NCBI GenBank assembly: GCA_018340805.1 | Contig: JACMZG010000008.1 | Span: 25,096,861 to 25,160,860 of the forward strand | Direction of reading: 5' to 3' | DNA: 64,000 nt | From: Microvelia longipes | Lineage: Eukaryota > Arthropoda > Insecta > Hemiptera > Veliidae | Part shown: positions 48,731-64,000 of the stretch, one piece after another | How positions within the stretch are numbered: position 1 is the stretch's first letter | Layout: each line of letters starts with the position of its first letter | Notes under the pieces: generated by a model | What the model was told of the DNA's origin: nothing | Databases searched by the model: none | Seen by the model: the letters and a program-made list of their open reading frames with translations, nothing else | Position numbers and translations under genes: made by a program

Positions 48731-50017
48731 ATAATAGACAAAAGTAAAAAGTAAAATTTTAATTTAATTCAAAACTATCCCACTCACATACATGTAGTAA
48801 TCAGTAATCAAAGTGTCGAGAAGGAAAAACTATAAATAATATTCCTCTATCAGACTTTACAAGAATTCTCTCGAGTAATATTCGTTTTAATTAATGATGA
48901 ATAGAAGAGATTACAATAACAAGTAAGCTAGTAAAATTACCCTGGTTTGAACCTCCTGCGTAAAGCATGTTTCGAATTAAATGCGTGTGAGATGTAATGG
49001 ATAAAAAAACCAATAGAAACACTTACAGTAACTAGATTGTAAAAGTTATGAAAAATAACAGCAATATACCTGTAACAAAAATGGAAAATTAATTAAAAAA
49101 TTATATCATCAAGTTATGTGAAATAAATACAATTTTCATTATTTAATTTAATATGACCAGCAAATGTAATATTTTGAGAAAACAGTGACAACATGTTTGA
49201 AGAAAAAATTTGAAAAGAATTAAAAATATTCGATTAGAGTGAGTGACAATGTTACAGCCTTTTTTAACCTTAACACATTTACTTGGGCACTTACTGAGCT
49301 AATAAAATTTATAGCTTTAACTAATTTTGCGAGGCAAAATGTACCAAAAGAAATACATGACTTTGTATTAAGGGTTTAGATAAATTTATTCCAGAAAATA
49401 ATTTGAGATTAAGTGAGACATATGTAAATATGAGTGCCACTCACTCTTATTCGTTACTTACTTAATCTTACTCATCGTTACACACTTAACGTTCTTCACT
49501 TAAAAAGTAATGTTCTTGAATACCTCCCTTATAAAATTTAGTAGAAGGGATTTTAAAAAATTAAAGCTGATAATTATGAACGGCGTTGACGATATTAAGA
49601 ATATATACTTCAAAACTTCTTTTTTTATAGAGGCAGATTCCACTTAAAATATGAATAAGTACTCTAATACAATTTCGAAGTATAAAACTCTGAGAAAATA
49701 CAATAAAAATTAAAGTAAAATAATAACACATGATAAAAACATTAGAAGATACTTCTCATGAAGATATTGAATTCAATACTATGTATGGATAATAAACAAA
49801 AATAAATTAAAATCTATGCATAATACGTTTTATGGGAAAACTATTATCAATCAAATAATTAAAAAAAATATATATAGGTCATATTGAGTGAGTACGAGAA
49901 AAGGTAAAAGTTGCAAAGATGATATAGACAAATTTTTATTATCAAATAAGAATACTATTTTAATTATTTTATTAATTTATTTTTAAAATATTCTACTTAT
50001 TTAAAAGGGCATAGATG
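48731..50017. other. No gene seen
   Basis: AT-rich sequence without recognisable features. Confidence 0.45.
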
Positions 50018-50304
50018 ATAAATACTTTTCCTCATTTACTCCGTAGGTATATAGAAAAAGTTTTGGGTTAGCGAAAAAAATCTGGAGCCGGAATATAACC
50101 TAAATTTTCCGTTTTAGGGATTTTTAAGACTTCCTGGGTGGTTTTCACAGAGTGTTCTGTGTGAATGTGAGTGTCTATTATATTATCATATCACCCAGTG
50201 TGAAACTGTGTTCAAAAATATATATTTCAGTCTAGTGCTATCTGGAAAATAATTTATTATGTCGTCACTAACCCGCACTATAAAGACTCAGCCTTATGTA
50301 GGTA
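50018..50304 (-). repeat. Family A repeat, reverse copy cut by the 50-51 kb duplication
   Basis: It opens ATACTTTTCCTCATTTACTC, then CGTAGGTATATAGAAAAAGT, AAGACTTCCTGGGTGGTTTT, and ends ATGTCGTCACTAACCCGCAC. The last 36 bases are also the first part of the duplicated unit below. Confidence 0.7.
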
Positions 50305-50534
50305 AGGTAGCCCTTTTGAAGGTAAGATATTGGACGCACCACAAGAGCAACATCCGAATCTCGTAGAGCAATAATTAATTAACCCTTCGACTTCGCCTCA
50401 AGAATTAATTTAATGGTTACCTCGACTCTACCTCGTAACCCAACAAGTCTCTTGGCATCGCCTTAAGATAAACATTCATGATTCTCTCGGCTTTGGCCTT
50501 CAGGAAACAACTTCATTGCTCAGGGAGTTATGAC
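50259..50534 (+). repeat. 275-bp duplicated unit R, copy 1
   Basis: About 97% identical to 50,905-51,179. It includes AACCCGCACTATAAAGACTC, GGACGCACCACAAGAGC, AACCCTTCGACTTCGCCTCA and CTCGGCTTTGGCCTT. The word patterns (TTCGACTTCGCCT, CTCGACTCTACCTCG, CTCGGCTTTGGCC) are themselves loosely repetitive. No coding frame. Confidence 0.92.
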
Positions 50535-50871
50535 TAACTCTACTATTACCTCTACTATTATATAGTAAGTTTCTTTGCATTGTTTAGTTTCTTGCAACGT
50601 CTAGACCCACATTAAAGCTCTGACAAAAGGAGACATAGGGGGTAAGATGGGAGGGAGCCGGAAGGCTCAAAATAAGACCTAGCCTGAATTAATGTGAATA
50701 ACGGTTCCAGGCTAGGTTTAAGGGGTTTCGCGAAGTGAGTTTTAGTTGGTATGAGGCAGACCCTGAGTCCAACACTGTTGACAGACCGCTGTCTTCGTGC
50801 GTAAATGCATTTCTTTCTCTTTTTTGGTAACATTTTTCCCGCAAGAAAAATTTTGCCAAAAAAAAAAAAAA
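50535..50871. other. Spacer between duplicated units, no gene
   Basis: It includes a 73-codon minus-strand frame without recognisable motifs, and an A15 run at about 50,858-50,871. Confidence 0.45.
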
Positions 50872-51229
50872 TATTTAGTATGCCTAAATAACTATAATTT
50901 AATTATGTCGTCTCTAACCCGCACTATAAAGACTCAGCCTTATGTAGGTAAGGTAACCCTTTTGAAGGTAAGATTGGACGCACCACAAGAGCGAACATCC
51001 GAATCTCGTAGAGCAATAATTAATTAACCCTTCGACTTCGCCTCAAGAATTAATTTAATGGTTACCTCGACTCTACCTCGTAACCCAACAAGTCTCTTGG
51101 CATCGCCTTAAGATAAACATTCATGATTCTCTCGGCTTTGGCCTTAAGGAAACAACTTCATTGCTCAGGGAGTTATGACCCTCTACTATTACTATTATTT
51201 AGTATGCCTAAATAACTATAATTTAATTA
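50872..51229 (+). repeat. 275-bp unit R, copy 2, flanked by 34-bp direct repeats
   Basis: R copy 2 (50,905-51,179) lies between two identical 34-base segments starting TATTTAGTATGCCTAAATAA, at 50,872-50,905 and 51,196-51,229. Copy 1 lacks these flanks. Confidence 0.9.
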
Positions 51230-52649
51230 ATCATTATTATTTTGGACGGGAAAATAAAAATCTTTTAGTTTTTGATTTATTTCACAGAAATCTTTTATTG
51301 TATTGGTTGATGTGTTCTATTACTTTATATTACATGAAATTTTGCTATGTATTTAGCGAATTTACGTTCGCTAGGTGGTTCGCCTAGCTTCACAAACCTG
51401 ATCCATAGGCCTACTCGGCTCACCGTGGCCAATTAGGGGTCATTTCTTCTATTCCCGAGCTTTATTACCTAATATAAAGTCAACCAGAAAGATTTTAGGT
51501 CACTTAAGATGCTCTGATTGAGCTAAGAATGGTCTGTACACCATGTTTAACAATATTTCTAAATTTAAATAAAAATTGATAAAATCCATTTAATGGGGTC
51601 ACTTTAATCCATTGACTTATGAGTAAGCAATTTGAATTTATTTGTATTTTCAGTATAGTATTCAGTTGTATAGAACACTAGTAATTGGAGTTTATTATTT
51701 TACTTGTACTTTACAAGCCTACATAAAGACAATATATGATTTGAAACAGAATTTCTAAAACTATATAAGTACATCTCTAGAAGAAGACAATTTCATAACT
51801 ATGTACATCCTTCATAGGTTCGTACAAATGTTTAAATAATGCATTTATTCGATCACGATTCCTCATTTAATTAATCAATCTGTGTCACAGTGACGAAATT
51901 CAATGTTTATTTGTTGGTAAATATTTAAATTTTTACAATAAGTACTAAGTTATAGAAGATTTTAAAGTTGAATTATGCAATTAAAAGTAAATAGCATAGT
52001 AAATAGGACTAAAAAATAACACTAAAAGTAATCCTAAATTAATCATGGTAATAAGCTTTAAAGAATAAGAATAAGAAGTAATGAATTATAGGTAACTAAA
52101 AAATTAACATTGTTTCCTAATTTTATTTCATGTTTCGCCTATAAAAAAGAACTATGGGTTATAAGGTTATAAATTAATAGAATTAGCAAGGAAAGAAATA
52201 AATAAGCATACTAACCACTACACAAAATAAAATGTTTTTAATTAGAAGTTGCTGCATTTTTTAATCCTTTTATGAAAAAATGATGATGGATAAAATACTG
52301 TTTTATTTGGTACGTACCATAAAGCTATTGGTTATTCGGGAATTGTGGCTTAAGGTTATTGGTGTGTAAAGTTCAATAAATAAGATAACAGTTCGTTTAA
52401 ATATTGATACAAACTTTTAATTACTAAGTTTAGCACGTGTATTGAATAAAGTGGCATAGTTTTTAAAATTTCAGAAGTTCAAAATTGTACACAAGAAATT
52501 CTCCCTTGAAATTGTATACCTGTTGGAATAATTCATAACACACTAAGAGAAAAGACACAGTTTCGGCACCCTAGCGAGTATGTACTCAGAGGCTTATGTC
52601 TCAGAGGCTTTAGACAAGATAACTATAATCCCAGAACAGATAGACTTGA
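51230..52649. other. No gene seen
   Basis: AT-rich, apart from a GC-richer patch at 51,360-51,450 containing a small hairpin (CGCTAGGTGGTTCGCCTAGC). Confidence 0.45.
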
Positions 52650-52657
52650 TACAAATC

Positions 52658-52707
52658 TTCACTTCTTCTACGCTCTTTCAAATGGTCGCACCATTGGAAA
52701 GAGCGCG
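52658..52707. repeat. Short hairpin
   Basis: ACGCTCTTTCAAATGGT and ACCATTGGAAAGAGCGCGT form a stem of about 17 pairs with a CGC loop. Confidence 0.7.
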
Positions 52708-52872
52708 TAGCACCCAATGCTTTAAGAGCTACTTTAATCTCTGAGATAGCTCTACTTGGGCATTTATAGTCGTAATATTTAGAAAATAATGAGAGGCTAG
52801 TGTTTACGTAAGCTCTTCCGGCCACTTTTTTATTTTATCAAAGGGCCATAATCACACACGCACATGTAAATG

Positions 52873-52877
<5 letters not shown>

Positions 52878-52954
<77 letters not shown>
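52878..52954. repeat. (TA)n microsatellite, left flank of SINE-like copy 3
   Basis: About 38 TA units with a small interruption near 52,917-52,924. Confidence 0.95.
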
Positions 52955-54484
<1,530 letters not shown>

Positions 54485-55557
54485 TTATTCGCGATTCAAA
54501 GAGATGGTTGATAAGTTAGCAATACTAATGGCGGGAAAACGAAAGGAAAAAGTAACATTTCATAACATAAATGAAAAAAAAACACAAAGGTTAAAAAAAT
54601 CATTTAATCAGTTAATTTAAAAACTTGTTACAGCTAACTTAAAAATTTAATCCACTAAAAGAGTAATTTTGTGAGTCTGTGCGAACTAAAATTATTCAAA
54701 TGTAAAATCAATTAATAATAAATATAACACCATAATATAATAATTATATATAATGATATGATATATAATATCACCTTGTTATCAGTTTATTTAAAAATTC
54801 CTGGCAACCCATTTAAAATATTTTTTTCCAATGAAAGAGATGCTTTAGTGAATTTAAACACACTAAAATCTTAGAATAATACTATATATAGAAGGAGCAC
54901 AGGACCGTAAACACAATGTAATTCCACTGATAACACGAAAGCCGGTTGACTGGTGCAACTAAGTAATGCTGCCAACCTGACAACAAAACATTATTTTAAA
55001 TATGTGTCATAAATATCTATTAATGAAGAAAGATAGTAAAGAACAATATAATAACTTAAAACACCTGCCGAGTATTTAATAAAACTGGTCTTAGATGGCA
55101 AAAGGGTGGCGGAATACAAGAATCTACATTTAGTTGACGAGGACTACTTATTATATATAATTTTAATAAATACGTTAAACTACAATTTAAAATGCTTTAA
55201 ATATTGTAATGCACCGATATTTATATTAGTATTTTATGAATAATCAATCATTAATTAATAATAGAACATAATAATTTAGCAACCGGAAGTATTGCCAATT
55301 TTTTTTAGAAAATTGTATATTGTTAGGGTGGCAGCATTACTTAGTTGCACCAGTCAACCGGCTTTCGTGTTATCAGTAGTGCTCCTTCTATATAAAGTAT
55401 ATTTCTAAGACTAAAATGAATTTAAAAAATTCCTTCAAGATAAAATGAAAGATAAATCGTCATATAAATATTTCAACGTTGATCACCCTTTCGTTATCCA
55501 TCACCCAATTTTTTATCAGTGACGGTGGCGTTGTTACGAACATTAAATAGCGAATAA
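54485..55557. mobile_element. Family E element carrying a nested MITE
   Basis: Outer ends show TATTCGCGATTCAAAG at 54,487-54,502 and a decayed inverted counterpart (AAATAGCGAATAAAG) at 55,545-55,559. The intron copy at 18,985-19,420 keeps a better right end, ACTTTGAATCGCGAATAG. So it is probably an old DNA transposon. The 540-bp element below splits it. Confidence 0.6.
54870..55409 (-). mobile_element. 540-bp MITE (family D), copy 1, perfect 8-bp target duplication
   Basis: Terminal inverted repeats begin CTTAGAATAATACTATATAT on the left and, in reverse complement, CTTAGAAATATACTTTATAT on the right, both followed by AGAAGGAGCAC. A second inner inverted block contains AAAGCCGGTTGACTGGTGCA. 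The flanks ACTAAAAT (54,862-54,869) and ACTAAAAT (55,410-55,417) are a perfect 8-bp duplication, pointing to a hAT- or P-like transposase source. No coding frame. Confidence 0.9.
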
Positions 55558-55559
55558 AG

Positions 55560-56971
55560 ATCTTGTTATTCATACAGATGCTGGTGTATGCGCACTTGCG
55601 TATGCAAAACCACAAAAAATGTATGGTCCTTTTTGTCTCGTGTGTTTTTGATGTAATTTATAATAATAAACCATATTTCTATAGCCCAATATATTGCTGA
55701 GTAATACCAAAACACAGCTTACAATGATATTTTAATGACGCTTGTATAATAGTTCTTAAAATTATACAGTTAGAAGTTAAAACAGTGCCGTACTACGCAT
55801 TTTCACAAAATAATTAGTACATTCAGTAACGGGACATAGTAAAAATAGGCAGTTTTTTAAAAAGTTTTTAGGTGATAAATACAATAATTTAAAACAAAAA
55901 TTCACATTATAATAATATTAAAATACAATTAAATAAATGATAGGTGAAGAAAATGAAAATAACGAGTAAAAATAATATGGCACATCATTATAAAATAAAT
56001 AGTTAGCATGACAAAGAGGAAATAGACAAGGAATAAAGTTGATGACAGATTACAAATGTTTCGTAATAAATATAGAAACTAGAAAAATATTAGATTTGCC
56101 GCAAGTAACAATAAAAAAATGTATTCGTAACAGAAGAGATGGTCTCTGACAGCTTACGACTTGTAACAATAGATCACAAATTAGAAAATAAAAGTATAGA
56201 AAATTTAGAGTGTTTTAAATAAGTAATATATTCTAAAAAAAATCCAGGAAAAAATTGTATGCAGTATGACAAAGCGACTTTCATTTTTATGTTTTAAAAA
56301 TAAATTAAGAAAAGCAACGTTTAAAAAGATATGAAAAATGAAATAAACATTTACAAATGTAAATTTAAAAAGAATAAAATGTAAAAAAAGGTTACGTAAA
56401 AGAAATGAAGAGGTCAAATGTTACATTCATCGTTTTTGTATTTTTTTTAACAGATATACACGCCGATGACAAACTTAACAAGATGGAAACAAAAACATTT
56501 GACCTGGATGACATTATAACTCCAAAATCCAGTTTAAGTTGCATAAAATATTCACGTATCAGTTGGAAATAAGCAACATGATTGATAATTTTGAATAAGT
56601 TAAGATATCAAAATGTTAAATTGGTTACGTATATGTGCAAATCGATTTGTTTTCTTACATAAACTATGAATTTATAAACTTAAAACTATATATAGATTCA
56701 TAATGAGGTTAACATTTTTTCATAATAAATTTATAGTAAACTAGTTCAAGATGGATATGGTATTTGATGACATCATCATTTAAATATAATGCTACAAAAA
56801 CTAGATAAGTTATTGCCAATTTACGAATAATGTTAATTTATTAATATTATTAAATCACAGTTTAAAAAAAAGCCAAGAAACAAAAATCTTGATAAAAGTC
56901 AATGAAGGAGTTGATACATCTTAAAGTACGAAAAGTCATGGTTCCTACACTATATAAGTTTATAACTATAG
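55560..56971. other. No gene seen
   Basis: AT-rich sequence without recognisable features. Confidence 0.45.
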
Positions 56972-57137
56972 TACGACATATGGCTAAAATCAATTGACAG
57001 CGTGGGAAAATAATGTTGAGGAACCAATAAGGTTGGCTTGATTTAAAATTGAAGGCGTGGTTTAACATCCAGCACGAACCTCATTGGCTCCTTCCCAGTA
57101 TTTTCCCGCGCTGTCAACTAATTTTAGCTGTGTCGTT
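56972..57137. mobile_element. Hairpin MITE, arms about 60 bases
   Basis: ACGACATATGGCTAAAAT, TTGACAGCGTGGGAAAATA and GAACCAATAAGGTT are mirrored by AACCTCATTGGCTC, TATTTTCCCGCGCTGTCAA and ATTTTAGCTGTGTCGT. The centre is about 30 bases. No coding frame. Confidence 0.75.
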
Positions 57138-63531
<6,394 letters not shown>

Positions 63532-64000
63532 TTTAGAATAATACTAATATATAGAAGGAGCATAACTGATAGCAGCAAAGTCGTTTCATTGGTGGTCTTA
63601 AGTAATGCTGCCACCCTAATAATATACAATTTTCTTATAACAATGTTGGCAATACTTCCGGTTGTTGAATTATTATGTTGTATTATGAATTAATGATCGA
63701 TTATTCATAAAATACTGATATAAACATCGGAGCATTACAATTTTTTAAGCATTTCAAACTGTATTTAATAATTTTTAATTAAAATTATATTACAAGTAGT
63801 CCTCGTCAAGTAAAAGTAGATTACCGTATACCGCTACCCTTTTGCTATCTAGGACTAATTTTATTAAAAGCAGGTTTTTTTAAGTTATTATATTTGTTCC
63901 TTACGATCTTACTTAATTAGTGGTTATTTATGAAACATTTATAAAATAGTCTTTTTTTGTTACGGTGGTACTCCTACTTAAGACCACCAGTAAACTGGTT
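63532..64000 (+). mobile_element. MITE family D, copy 2 (cut by window end)
   Basis: It begins TTTAGAATAATACTAATATA and follows the inverse of copy 1 throughout (AAGTAATGCTGCCACCCTAA, GGCAATACTTCCGGTTG, AGTAGTCCTCGTCAA). Identity looks like 80% or more. The far inverted repeat has only begun at the window edge. Confidence 0.88.

Overview
This window is nuclear DNA from an animal with introns, almost certainly an arthropod and most likely an insect. Genes have AT-rich introns with GT..AG ends, there is one Pol III tRNA gene, long (TA)n and (CA)n tracts are common, and many short non-autonomous transposons are present. I cannot fix the order from the sequence. No bacterial, plasmid or phage features are visible.

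Left part (1-26,458) carries two multi-exon protein genes, both on the minus strand. At 1135-4083 lies the 5' part of an amino-acid transporter of the AAAP family: four exons join in perfect reading phase from a start codon, and the gene runs off the left edge. At 15,203-26,458 lies a receptor tyrosine kinase, from its stop codon back through eight phase-consistent exons. It has a complete kinase domain, closest by eye to the Cad96Ca/Stitcher, RET and FGFR group. One 2.6 kb exon codes for a very long Ser/Thr/Asn-rich ectodomain and the membrane helix. The signal-peptide exon(s) were not found.

Right part (26,459-64,000) is a gene-poor stretch of about 37 kb. Its only certain gene is a tRNA-Thr(AGT) at 47,508-47,581. 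It is either intergenic or holds a long 5' intron of the kinase gene.

The rest is a dense record of small mobile elements. A 954-bp hAT element with a perfect 8-bp target duplication sits in a kinase intron. A 540-bp element with a perfect 8-bp duplication is nested in an older repeat, and a second copy lies at the right edge. A 600-bp foldback element is built from short tandem repeats. Long hairpins or paired-arm elements lie near 6.2, 7.9, 34.4, 41.5, 43.0 and 57.0 kb. A tRNA-derived SINE-like family is sandwiched between (TA)n tracts at two loci. A roughly 470-bp interspersed family (called family A here) has at least eight fragments. A 275-bp duplication lies at 50-51 kb, and a decayed Jockey-type LINE endonuclease at 10.7-11.4 kb.

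I found no gene cluster that acts as a new multi-gene system. The most unusual items are the mucin-like kinase ectodomain, the (TA)n-flanked SINE-like cassettes, the tandem-repeat foldback element and two hairpins that could be transcribed as small-RNA precursors.
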